NCBI GenBank assembly: GCA_003535395.1
Contig: DOHE01000129.1
Coordinates: forward strand, 1-13,855
Direction of reading: 5' to 3'
Length of the DNA: 13,855 nucleotides
Origin: Clostridiales bacterium
GTDB taxonomy: Bacteria; Bacillota; Clostridia; UBA8921
Shown: positions 1 to 6,846 of the stretch, one piece after another
Position numbering within the stretch: the stretch's first letter is position 1
Layout of the letters: the number at the start of each line of letters is the position of its first letter
Program-made: the position numbers and the translations under genes
Notes under the pieces: generated by a model
The model's input: the letters and a program-made list of their open reading frames with translations, nothing else
Database searches by the model: none
Told to the model about the DNA's origin: nothing

Positions 1-749
1 ACGCCTTTCAAGGCAGTCGCGCCCCGCCCGATGGTCTCCATGATTTCCCGGGAGATTTCCATCGTTTTGACAGAAATAACAAACACCGCCCGGGCGTAAT
101 TCACTCCTTCCAGCAAAGCATCGATTGTTTTGGAAGTGATGAAGATGGAAACCAGGGCATATAATCCCAGAAGAATGCTGTTAAAAGCCAGCGCAGCTGT
201 CAATACGGCCAGGACATCTATCAGCATAAGGATCTGGCCCAGGGAAACCCACGGCATGCGGGTCCCGATGATCCGGGATGCCATTTCCGAGCCTCCCGTG
301 GAAGCATTCACACCCAGTACCAGGCCGATCCCTACCCCTGTAAGTGCGCCGCCCAGCAATGCATACAGCAGCAGGTCCGGAGGCGCGGCACCGGTTGCGG
401 CATCCGGTATCCAGTCCGGATTTTGCTCCACCCACCGGCTCATCAGATTGGTAAACAGGGAAAGGGAGATCATGCCAAACAGGGAGCGGTAAAAAAAGGT
501 GCGGCCGATGAGCCGGTATCCCAACAGGAACAGGGGCAGGTTGATCAGGACGATCCCGGTCCCTACAGCCAGGCGCCCTTGGGTAAGATAATGCAGTACA
601 GTGGCAAGCCCGCTGGCGCCCCCCGGAGCGATGCGGTAGGGGATCAAAAAGAAGCTGAGCGCCGCAGCGGACAGCACGGAACCTGCCAGTATGATCATAT
701 AGGGTTTCAGCTTTCCAGTCGCAAAATTACCCGTCATATGCACCATCAT
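1..749 (-). CDS. YitT family membrane protein, C-terminus cut by window start
   Basis: The minus strand is open from an ATG at 749 to the window edge, giving 249 residues of an integral membrane protein. Hydrophobic stretches lie at about residues 17-37, 62-80, 90-103, 127-148, 168-188 and 189-205. The motif GGASGLAT (43-50), the segment NLPLFLLGYRLIGRTFFYR (70-88) and TGGSEM (151-156) are typical of the YitT/DUF161 family. The last ~40 residues (ARAVFVIS onward) begin the cytoplasmic DUF2179 domain. Family members are usually about 280-300 residues, so only the tail of DUF2179 is missing. The function of the family is not established. An in-frame TAG lies two codons before the first ATG, so the start must be 749, 746 or 737; none has a convincing Shine-Dalgarno. 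It lies downstream of the MATE gene and behind a possible weak terminator. The family call is firm, the exact start is not. Confidence 0.85.
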   Translation of the reverse strand, partial: MMVHMTGNFATGKLKPYMIILAGSVLSAAALSFFLIPYRIAPGGASGLATVLHYLTQGRLAVGTGIVLINLPLFLLGYRLIGRTFFYRSLFGMISLSLFTNLMSRWVEQNPDWIPDAATGAAPPDLLLYALLGGALTGVGIGLVLGVNASTGGSEMASRIIGTRMPWVSLGQILMLIDVLAVLTAALAFNSILLGLYALVSIFITSKTIDALLEGVNYARAVFVISVKTMEISREIMETIGRGATALKG

Positions 750-766
750 GCACTATTACCGTGGCG

Positions 767-791
767 AAAAACACATCAGTACTATGATGTG
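767..791 (-). terminator. Possible weak intrinsic terminator after the MATE gene
   Basis: Read on the minus strand, the sequence CACATCA-TAGTAC-TGATGTG forms a perfect 7-bp stem with a 6-nt loop and is followed directly by TTTTT. It lies 35 bases past the MATE stop codon and 18 bases before the YitT start. The stem is short with only three GC pairs, so termination would be partial; it could instead be a chance hairpin in the YitT leader. Confidence 0.4.
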
Positions 792-825
792 CACAGACGC
801 TGATTTCATCCTTGTGCATGACCGG

Positions 826-2208
826 TCATAATGCAGATACGGTACCGTCTGCTTCCCGTGTCACCGGACGGATCCATTTTCCGGATTTCATCCGCCATAG
901 ACCCAGCGCCACCCGATAGACTTCCTCAAAGGCGATGAAGGCATAGGTCACGGCCACGGGAAGTTTCAGCACCAGGCCGGCAAAGGCAAGCAGAGGGACG
1001 GAGAGCAGCCAGATGCCGGAGACATCGGCGAATAGAGCAAAATGAACATCTCCACCGCCACGGAGCACACCCACGATGAGAGTGGCATTGAAGCTTCTAG
1101 CCGGCATCACCAGGGCCATCACACCCAAAATCGCAGCCGCAGCCTGGAGGGTATCAGGCGATAAGTTGAACAGGGAAAGGACCAGGGGCCGGCTGAGCAT
1201 CAGGATGATCCCCAGTACACCGCCGTAGAAAAAGGACAGTCGAAGAAGAAAATGTGCATTCTGTCGCCCATTTTCCAGGTTTCCGGCTCCGATTTCCTTG
1301 CCTACCAGCACAATGGCTGCGCTGGCTATGCCAAAAACGGTGGCGCCCAGGATGCGTTCGATGCTGACGGCAATGGAGGCAGCGGCCACTGCCAGGGTCC
1401 CCATATGCCCGTATATCACTGACAGCAGGGAATATCCAACACCCCAAAGGCTCTCGTTAACGATCACAGGAAGGGAGTATCGCAGGTAGTCCTGAAAAAG
1501 CAGACGCCCCGGCCGGAAGCTTTCGCGGCTTAAAATGGCATATTTCTTTTTCCTGGAAGCGGCATGCAGGGTACATACCAGGAATTCCAGCATTCGTGCG
1601 ATAAGGGTGGCGATGGCGGCACCCTTCAGGCCCAGGGCAGGGAATCCCAGTTTTCCGAAGATCATGATCCAATTGAGCAGGGTATTGGTCAAAATACCGG
1701 CTGAATGCACATACATGCCAAAGCGTGCATTTTCCATGCAGCGCAGGGTACCGATGTAGACGGTCGCTGCCGCACCAAACAGATTGGAAAAGGCCACGAT
1801 GCGCGCATACCCCGCACTGGGGCCGATGAGTTCCGATTTGTCGGTCACGATGGATACCACGGTTTCAGGAAAAAGGAATATCAGCAGGCTGATCACGAAA
1901 GCGATCCCGGAGGACAGGATGAGACTGATGCCGAAGATCCGCTGGATGCTGCGCACATCCTTCTTCCCCCAATACTGGCTGACAAGCACGCTGGAACCGC
2001 TGGAGATACCAAAAACAACCAGCATGATAATAAAAAACAGGGCATTGGCCACGCTGGAAGCAGCGATTTCGATCTCACCCAGCGCCCCCAGCATAAGGGT
2101 ATCCACCATGTTCAGGGAGCTGTTGATCAGATTCTGGATCGATATAGGCAGAGCCAGCACGATCAGACTCCGCAAGAAATTTTTGTCCCTGTCCGGGAGG
2201 ATTTGCAT
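826..2208 (-). CDS. MATE family efflux transporter
   Basis: This 460-residue protein has the length and hydrophobic pattern (about twelve membrane segments in two halves) of the multidrug and toxic compound extrusion family, which exports cationic or other small compounds using a Na+ or H+ gradient across the inner membrane. The N-terminal signature is clear: ALPISIQNLINSSLNMVDT (residues 19-37), followed by GALGEIEIAASSVANA and the cytoplasmic loop SQYWGKKD. The second half repeats the pattern after the LSRESF linker near residue 225. The ATG at 2208 is supported by the minus-strand site AAAGGAG nine bases upstream. The secreted PKD protein gene ends 88 bases upstream; a modest promoter candidate lies in that gap, so MATE may be transcribed both with and without the upstream pair. 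The substrate cannot be predicted. Confidence 0.92.
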   Translation of the reverse strand: MQILPDRDKNFLRSLIVLALPISIQNLINSSLNMVDTLMLGALGEIEIAASSVANALFFIIMLVVFGISSGSSVLVSQYWGKKDVRSIQRIFGISLILSSGIAFVISLLIFLFPETVVSIVTDKSELIGPSAGYARIVAFSNLFGAAATVYIGTLRCMENARFGMYVHSAGILTNTLLNWIMIFGKLGFPALGLKGAAIATLIARMLEFLVCTLHAASRKKKYAILSRESFRPGRLLFQDYLRYSLPVIVNESLWGVGYSLLSVIYGHMGTLAVAAASIAVSIERILGATVFGIASAAIVLVGKEIGAGNLENGRQNAHFLLRLSFFYGGVLGIILMLSRPLVLSLFNLSPDTLQAAAAILGVMALVMPARSFNATLIVGVLRGGGDVHFALFADVSGIWLLSVPLLAFAGLVLKLPVAVTYAFIAFEEVYRVALGLWRMKSGKWIRPVTREADGTVSAL

Positions 2209-2243
2209 CCGTCAGCTCTCCTTTCGAACAGTCCCTTACTGCC

Positions 2244-2272
2244 ATGTTAATCAAACTCCCCGCTTTTTGCAA
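2244..2272 (-). promoter_or_regulatory. Candidate promoter for the MATE gene
   Basis: On the minus strand TTGCAA (2272-2267) and TAACAT (2249-2244) are separated by exactly 17 bases. Each matches the sigma-A consensus at four of six positions. The predicted transcription start falls near 2237, ahead of the Shine-Dalgarno at 2224-2218. The match is moderate and could be chance. Confidence 0.35.
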
Positions 2273-2296
2273 GGCCTGATTTTGTTGCGGCTTCGC

Positions 2297-4987
2297 TTAT
2301 GAAACCGGCTGGATATGGATATGATCGAAAATATTTCCCGTGATGTCGATGTCCTCCACAGTCAAAATCACGCATTCCTGGCCTTTCCATATTTCTGCCC
2401 GAAGCTGGCAGGGAGGGAAGAGGCGTATGTTGTCGGCGCTTATTGTGGAAGGAGCCAGAGGCAGCACGTATTCCCAGTACACATCGCTAATTTCCAGGGT
2501 TGGATCAAGCAGGCAGGAGGTGTCCTCTGGAAAATCCACCCGGTATCCGGTGAAATCCTCATAAGCATATGCATAGCCTGCAGCATCCGTGAAATCCATA
2601 GCTTCCAGTTGGGGGCTGAAGCGGAAAACCACCTTGTCCGCATACCCGGTGGTTCTCACGCGGATCCGTATCAGTTCCAGACTCATGAACCGGTGGGGTT
2701 CATTGGTTTTGATCGTTCCATCCGGAGCCAAAGTCCCATCCCAATAGTTCCAGGAGCCCTCAACAACTACTGCACCCCCCAGAGAGACGACCGGCGCCTC
2801 ACGGGTCTTAAAAGGGCCGAACATCCGATATGTGACATTACCGGCATGGTCCTTCACCTGCACGTGCAGGTAAAGCACCCCGATCGTGTTGGCAGTGGCC
2901 GCTACGGTATCCCCCGGATATTCATTGAAGAAAAAAGGACGGGTCGCAAGCATGGACCAGCGGTATCCGATGCTTTTGACGCCACTTCCACCGGTATCGG
3001 TACCCCGGAGGGTCACTCTTAAGGGAAGGGTATATGCCGGGAGCAGAGTCGCCGGATCGGAGGGAGCGGGATCCACCGTTACAGTCGGATATGTCATATC
3101 CAGCAGGTAAGGCCCCGTGGTGACCACCGGACTTAGGGCGCCGTTTAAATCCACGGCACGGGCGCTGACATACCAGGTGCCTTCCTGATCCAGTAAAACC
3201 GAGCCGAAAGACCGGTAGACCACCCGGTTCAGGGGAACAGACAGAGCCGTGGAATAGCCGTATTCAATGCAGGAAATTCCCTGATCCGGGTCAGAAGCAG
3301 ACAAATACACAGTGACAGGCCTGTTTCTCCAGGTGCAGGAAACAGGAGCGATCAAAACTTCGGGGGGAATATTTACCGGGTCCACCGGGTCTACCGGGTC
3401 CACGGGGTCCACCGGGTCCACGGGGTCTACCGGGTCCACCGGAGGATCGTCGACAGATCCCGGAGTTTCCACAGTCACCGTCAGTACAGCGGTCCCGGTG
3501 GCTCCCCGTGAATCTGTGACCGTAAGGGAAACAGTATAGGTTCCGGATTGGGGGAAAACCACTGTACAGCCAGATCCGGACGAAGTCATGCCTAAGGAGA
3601 TCTGCCAGGCATACGAGGAGATAGTGTCCCCGATATCGGGATCGTAGGATGCCGCGCCGCTGTAAAAGATACTGTCGCCGGAGGAAACAGCGGAAGGACC
3701 GATTATCACGGCTTCGGGCGGACGGTTTTCTTCATTCCCGCCGCCTCCGCCGCCTCCGCCGCCTCCGCCGCTTCCCGGGATCACGGTGAGCAGGTGGACA
3801 GCGGGAAGGCTTTCCATCCCGTTGTTGTCGGTGACTACCAGCGTAAGGGTATATGATCCCGGATCCGGAAAACACAGGGATCCCCGGCCGGTTATCTCAG
3901 AAAGAGTTCCGCTGCAGGTGCCTTCCACAGACCAGCGGTAGCCTTGGATCCAGCAGGATGGATCCGGAGTATAGGAGCCGGCGGAAGTTACATCAAACCA
4001 GGAATCTTCAACTACGGTGTTAGGAGCAGAAATATGAGCCACAGGCCTGTAACGGACCGCCAGTACCAGGGTGACAGCGGCCTCCGCATAGTCGGGCACG
4101 ATGCCGGCAGCTGTGAATTCGGAACTCGACACCCGCACCTTGCAGTATATAGAAACAGAAGTATCATAATAGGATGAAGGCAGGGTAACCGAGATGTCCG
4201 CAGTAAGTGTGGAGGATGATGTGGCGCCATGAGATGCACCGGAGAAAAAAGGATCCTGGCCGCACCAGAATTCATAGCGGTCAATGCCGGCCGGCAGGCC
4301 GTCCAGAACGGCCGAGGAAGCGGAAGCATCCAGTTCCACGCGCACCGTGCTTTGGGATGTACTTCCATAAACAGCGGGGATGAAAGCCTCCGAGCTGGAA
4401 GCGCTCAGTGAGGCGCGGATCACGCCGGTGTGCGACGAAGATGGGCGCACCTCTACCGTGATGCAGACAAAATGCCAGAACATGTTGTGATTACCCAGCA
4501 CGGAGTAACTGCCGTTGTCGCTCCAATCGGAGTAATTTCCGGCGATGAGATACTCAGGGATGTTCCCCTTGACGCACAGGTAAAACACCCATGTGCCCGG
4601 GGTGTTTAAAATCAGGTTTCCCGGTACATACGGCAGCGCATGCAGACCATCCGGGCTCTGATATTGGAAGTCCCAGGCGTCCAGAGCCGGAGCGGACCCC
4701 GGCGAAGAACCGGATGCATCCAGCCAGGCGATATCCCCCTGATCGGCGATCAGGGTCTGCCCGTCCGTCGCCGTCTGTCCCTGTACAGTAAGATTCAGAT
4801 CCGCTGACGGCTTTTGGATAATAATCCCTGTCCCTGCATAATACAATGTCACATTACGGTAATCCAGGTACTCTTCAGCAGATGCTCGCAGCGGCAGGAA
4901 AATGCAGCACCAGGCCAGGATTAAAACAGCTGCCATGACGTGGACCGCTCTGCAGGATCTGTAATTTCTTCTGCGGTTCATATTCAT
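2297..4987 (-). CDS. Large secreted PKD-domain protein, 896 residues
   Basis: The protein starts with an export signal: basic residues (RRRNYR), a hydrophobic core at about 16-33 and the likely cleavage ASA|EE after residue 37. A Ser-rich beta region follows. A first PKD (Ig-like) domain spans about 314-404, with PGSYTLTLVVTDNNG near its end. Eleven Gly residues (407-417) form a linker, then a second PKD domain spans about 422-508 (SGTYTVSLTVTDSRG). A DPV tripeptide repeat (about 515-538) leads into two further Ig-like beta domains (about 540-740) and an unassigned C-terminal beta-rich region. There is no LPXTG motif, dockerin or C-terminal membrane segment, and no catalytic domain was recognised, so release or association with a partner is inferred. 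The ATG overlaps the stop of the upstream membrane protein as ATGA, with GGAGG just upstream, indicating coupled translation. A binding or adhesion role is plausible but unproven. Confidence 0.85.
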   Translation of the reverse strand: MNMNRRRNYRSCRAVHVMAAVLILAWCCIFLPLRASAEEYLDYRNVTLYYAGTGIIIQKPSADLNLTVQGQTATDGQTLIADQGDIAWLDASGSSPGSAPALDAWDFQYQSPDGLHALPYVPGNLILNTPGTWVFYLCVKGNIPEYLIAGNYSDWSDNGSYSVLGNHNMFWHFVCITVEVRPSSSHTGVIRASLSASSSEAFIPAVYGSTSQSTVRVELDASASSAVLDGLPAGIDRYEFWCGQDPFFSGASHGATSSSTLTADISVTLPSSYYDTSVSIYCKVRVSSSEFTAAGIVPDYAEAAVTLVLAVRYRPVAHISAPNTVVEDSWFDVTSAGSYTPDPSCWIQGYRWSVEGTCSGTLSEITGRGSLCFPDPGSYTLTLVVTDNNGMESLPAVHLLTVIPGSGGGGGGGGGGGNEENRPPEAVIIGPSAVSSGDSIFYSGAASYDPDIGDTISSYAWQISLGMTSSGSGCTVVFPQSGTYTVSLTVTDSRGATGTAVLTVTVETPGSVDDPPVDPVDPVDPVDPVDPVDPVDPVNIPPEVLIAPVSCTWRNRPVTVYLSASDPDQGISCIEYGYSTALSVPLNRVVYRSFGSVLLDQEGTWYVSARAVDLNGALSPVVTTGPYLLDMTYPTVTVDPAPSDPATLLPAYTLPLRVTLRGTDTGGSGVKSIGYRWSMLATRPFFFNEYPGDTVAATANTIGVLYLHVQVKDHAGNVTYRMFGPFKTREAPVVSLGGAVVVEGSWNYWDGTLAPDGTIKTNEPHRFMSLELIRIRVRTTGYADKVVFRFSPQLEAMDFTDAAGYAYAYEDFTGYRVDFPEDTSCLLDPTLEISDVYWEYVLPLAPSTISADNIRLFPPCQLRAEIWKGQECVILTVEDIDITGNIFDHIHIQPVS
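3375..3437 (-). repeat. 9-bp tandem repeat, seven units, encoding the DPV linker
   Basis: Seven consecutive 9-bp units of the type ACCGGGTCC on the plus strand, varying at only two positions, cover 63 bp inside the secreted PKD protein gene. On the coding strand they encode Asp-Pro-Val repeats between the second PKD domain and the following Ig-like domain. Because the unit is a multiple of three, gain or loss of units changes linker length without a frameshift. Confidence 0.9.
3738..3773 (-). repeat. 9-bp tandem repeat encoding the poly-Gly linker
   Basis: Three exact CCGCCGCCT units and a fourth with one change (CCGCCGCTT) cover 36 bp. On the coding strand they encode most of an eleven-Gly run joining the two PKD domains. 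It is the second in-frame 9-bp repeat in the same gene. Confidence 0.85.
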
Positions 4988-5895
4988 ACCCCCCCTCCGT
5001 TTGTAAGTATGACTGTTTTTTCAAACACCTGGTCAAAGCCCTCCCGGGTAAAAAACAGCCGGTATTTGATTTTCATACCGGGCATCAGCTGCAGGGACTC
5101 TTCCAGCTGGAACGTTGTGTAATATTTCATCGGAAGAGTATAAAAAAGGCCTTTTGCCTGAAGGCAAAGATCGTAGAATGTCATGATCCCCATCCAGGAG
5201 GCATCCAGGCGCTGCCAGGCTGAAACCTGCATCAATTCGCCGGGCAGTCCCGCCGGAGTCACCGTCTGGCGGCTGTTTAGATCCGGATGACTGACACACT
5301 CGATCCGGTATGCGTACCCGGCATACCGGTCCTTGTATGCAGACAGGTTGTCGAACCGGATGTTGAAGTAGATCCGGGGCGTCGATGCATCCGCCGGCTG
5401 GATGGAAATCACCGGGGTGATCCAGCCATCCGGCGGAGTCTCACCGGAAATCAGCCGGAAATAAGGGGAATTCTCCTCTTCATCTGACTCAATATTTTCA
5501 GGGGAGGGGGAAGGAAAGACCTGCGAATCGAAACCAGTGGGGAGGGACGGCAGCAGGAACCCCGGTTCCGGTGGCACGACTGCCGGCAAAGGTTTTACTC
5601 CTCCCAGATCCCCCGGCAGGAGATTGCTTCCGGTATGGGGGAAAGGAGTCGGAAACGGAACAGAGGAAGAGGAAAGAGAAGAGGCGGCGGAAGAAACTTT
5701 CGGCGTGGTTTGAAGCAGGGTGGTGCTGTGGATCGTATTATCCGGAAGCCGGGTTGTTGTGTCTGACTTTGTCGTACTGGAAAAAATCGGATCGCCGGCT
5801 CCAAGCATTCGGACAACCAGGTACGGCACGACCAGGATCAGCAAAATCCCGAACAGCAGCAGGGCTCGCATATAGAGAATTTTCTTCTGACTCAT
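4984..5895 (-). CDS. Membrane-anchored protein with Ser/Thr/Pro stalk, unknown function
   Basis: I do not recognise this 303-residue protein. It has a short basic N-terminus (MSQKK), one hydrophobic segment at about residues 7-29, and no evident signal-peptidase site, so it is probably anchored with the rest outside the cell. Residues 39-140 are low-complexity and rich in Ser, Thr and Pro (TTKSDTTTR; VSSAASSLSSSS; PFPTPFPHTG), as in wall-spanning stalks. Residues 145-300 look like a compact beta-rich domain with two Cys (200, 244). A GTG at 5904 is in frame, but the minus-strand site GAGGTG (5907-5902) covers it and sits six bases before ATG 5895, so 5895 is the better start. The stop overlaps the start of the secreted PKD protein as ATGA; the two products likely act together at the cell surface. 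Confidence 0.8.
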   Translation of the reverse strand: MSQKKILYMRALLLFGILLILVVPYLVVRMLGAGDPIFSSTTKSDTTTRLPDNTIHSTTLLQTTPKVSSAASSLSSSSVPFPTPFPHTGSNLLPGDLGGVKPLPAVVPPEPGFLLPSLPTGFDSQVFPSPSPENIESDEEENSPYFRLISGETPPDGWITPVISIQPADASTPRIYFNIRFDNLSAYKDRYAGYAYRIECVSHPDLNSRQTVTPAGLPGELMQVSAWQRLDASWMGIMTFYDLCLQAKGLFYTLPMKYYTTFQLEESLQLMPGMKIKYRLFFTREGFDQVFEKTVILTNGGGV

Positions 5896-5901
5896 TTCAA
5901 A

Positions 5902-5907
5902 CACCTC
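5902..5907 (-). promoter_or_regulatory. Shine-Dalgarno deciding the start of the anchored protein
   Basis: GAGGTG on the minus strand lies six bases before ATG 5895. It physically covers the alternative in-frame GTG at 5904, which therefore is more likely part of the ribosome site than a start codon. Confidence 0.65.
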
Positions 5908-5927
5908 ATTTGACCAGAAATGGGATT

Positions 5928-5956
5928 ATTTTACATTATTCCAACGCAAACATCAA
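5928..5956 (-). promoter_or_regulatory. Sigma-A-type promoter for the anchored/PKD protein pair
   Basis: TTGATG (5956-5951) and TAAAAT (5933-5928) on the minus strand are separated by 17 bases. The region is strongly AT-rich against a GC-rich background. Transcription would begin near 5921, leaving a leader of about 26 bases that holds the GAGGTG ribosome site. The -10 box lies in a 12-bp sequence mirrored in the divergent radC promoter. Confidence 0.6.
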
Positions 5957-5995
5957 GAAGCAATTGATAAATTTTACAATAATTGGAACATCTGC

Positions 5996-6024
5996 TTGAA
6001 TTTTGGCGCGCAGAGATGTAAAAT
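5996..6024 (+). promoter_or_regulatory. Sigma-A-type promoter for radC
   Basis: TTGAAT (5996-6001) and TAAAAT (6019-6024) are separated by 17 bases. Predicted transcription starts near 6031, upstream of the SD at 6055-6060. This would leave almost no leader for the upstream ATG at 6038 and so supports the GTG start at 6068. Confidence 0.6.
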
Positions 6025-6054
6025 AATGTAAATTGAGATGGATTCGCCCGGATC

Positions 6055-6060
6055 GGAGGA
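6055..6060 (+). promoter_or_regulatory. Shine-Dalgarno deciding the radC start
   Basis: GGAGGA lies seven bases before GTG 6068. The alternative in-frame ATG at 6038 has no Shine-Dalgarno and falls about seven bases after the predicted transcription start. Confidence 0.75.
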
Positions 6061-6067
6061 AGCGAAA

Positions 6068-6748
6068 GTGGAACGATGTGATGTCCATGCAGGAAGAAGG
6101 GAACGGATGAGGCGGCGCTTCCTTGCGGAAGGCCTGGAAGGATTTGAGCCTCACGAGGTGCTGGAACTGCTGCTTTCGTACGCGATCCCCCGAAGGGATA
6201 CCAATGCCGTTGCACATGAACTGCTCAACAGGTATGGAAGATTATCCGCGATTTTAGAAGCGGATTGCATGGAACTGTCGGAAAACAAAGGGATCGGGTT
6301 ATATGCGGCCGTGCTGCTCAGCCTGGTGCCGCAGCTGGCACGCAGGTATACCAGCGATCGTTGGGGGGAGCGGCCCTGTCTGGACAGTTCCATGAAAGCC
6401 GGAGAATACGCCCGGACGCTGCTCACCGGCTATACTTACGAAGTGTTTTGCATGATCAGTTTAAATGCCCGAAACAGGGTGAACAATGCCAGTATCGTGC
6501 AGGAAGGCACGGTGAATGAGGCCAGGATCTATCCCCGGATCGTTGTGGAGACAGCGCTCCGGGACAAGGCAGTCAATGTGATTCTGACCCACAATCACCC
6601 CGGAGGCAGTCTGGCGGCCTCCCCTGCGGACATCGAACTGACAAAGCGGATCCAGCAGGCGCTGCAGCCCATTTCCATCTCCGTGGTGGACCATATCATC
6701 GTCGCAGGGGCAGGATATTTGAGTTTCGCTGAAAGCCGTCTGCTGTGA
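6068..6748 (+). CDS. radC: RadC family protein (JAMM/MPN+ domain)
   Basis: The 226-residue product matches the usual RadC length. The N-terminal part has the DUF2466 pattern RRERMRRRFLAEGLEGFEP and LELLLSYAIPRRDTN (33-47), with a helix-hairpin-helix-like turn at NKGIGLYAA (73-81). The C-terminal JAMM domain shows the zinc-binding motif HNHPGG (175-180) and Asp188, with the usual QEGTVNEA and PR upstream. The central motif reads HNHPGG where many relatives have HNHPSG; the metal ligands are intact. RadC proteins were once linked to DNA repair, but their molecular function is unsettled. The start is GTG 6068 because of the SD GGAGGA and the promoter position; an ATG at 6038 would add ten residues. 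The gene is monocistronic here, divergent from the surface-protein pair and convergent with the araM-type gene. Confidence 0.93.
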   Translation: MERCDVHAGRRERMRRRFLAEGLEGFEPHEVLELLLSYAIPRRDTNAVAHELLNRYGRLSAILEADCMELSENKGIGLYAAVLLSLVPQLARRYTSDRWGERPCLDSSMKAGEYARTLLTGYTYEVFCMISLNARNRVNNASIVQEGTVNEARIYPRIVVETALRDKAVNVILTHNHPGGSLAASPADIELTKRIQQALQPISISVVDHIIVAGAGYLSFAESRLL

Positions 6749-6769
6749 TTCTCCCTGCATTTTGCGCTG

Positions 6770-6846
6770 CTTCGGCTGTACTTCGGTTGTACTTCGGCTT
6801 TGCTTCGGTTGTACTTTGGCTTTACTTCGGTTGTACTTTGGCATTA
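6770..6846. repeat. 11-bp tandem repeat, seven units, between convergent genes
   Basis: Seven contiguous 11-bp units (CTTCGGTTGTA and variants such as CTTTGGCTTTA) fill 77 bp, starting 21 bases after the radC stop. The final unit, CTTTGGCATTA, supplies the TAA stop of the araM-type gene on the minus strand. From the third unit onward the variants alternate, giving a higher-order 22-bp period. No hairpin or U-tract terminator is visible between the two genes. Confidence 0.9.

Noticed and set aside
3375..3773. Possible frameshift or assembly error in the PKD gene repeats
   Set aside because: The frame stays open across both arrays and beta-domain sequence continues normally on each side.
6038..6067. 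ATG at 6038 as the radC start
   Set aside because: It lacks a ribosome site and lies about seven bases after the predicted transcription start, while GTG 6068 has GGAGGA at good spacing.
6461..6844. Minus-strand frame with repeated VQPKQ-like residues, opposite radC
   Set aside because: The repeated residues only translate the 11-bp DNA array; the rest is antisense to the RadC catalytic domain.
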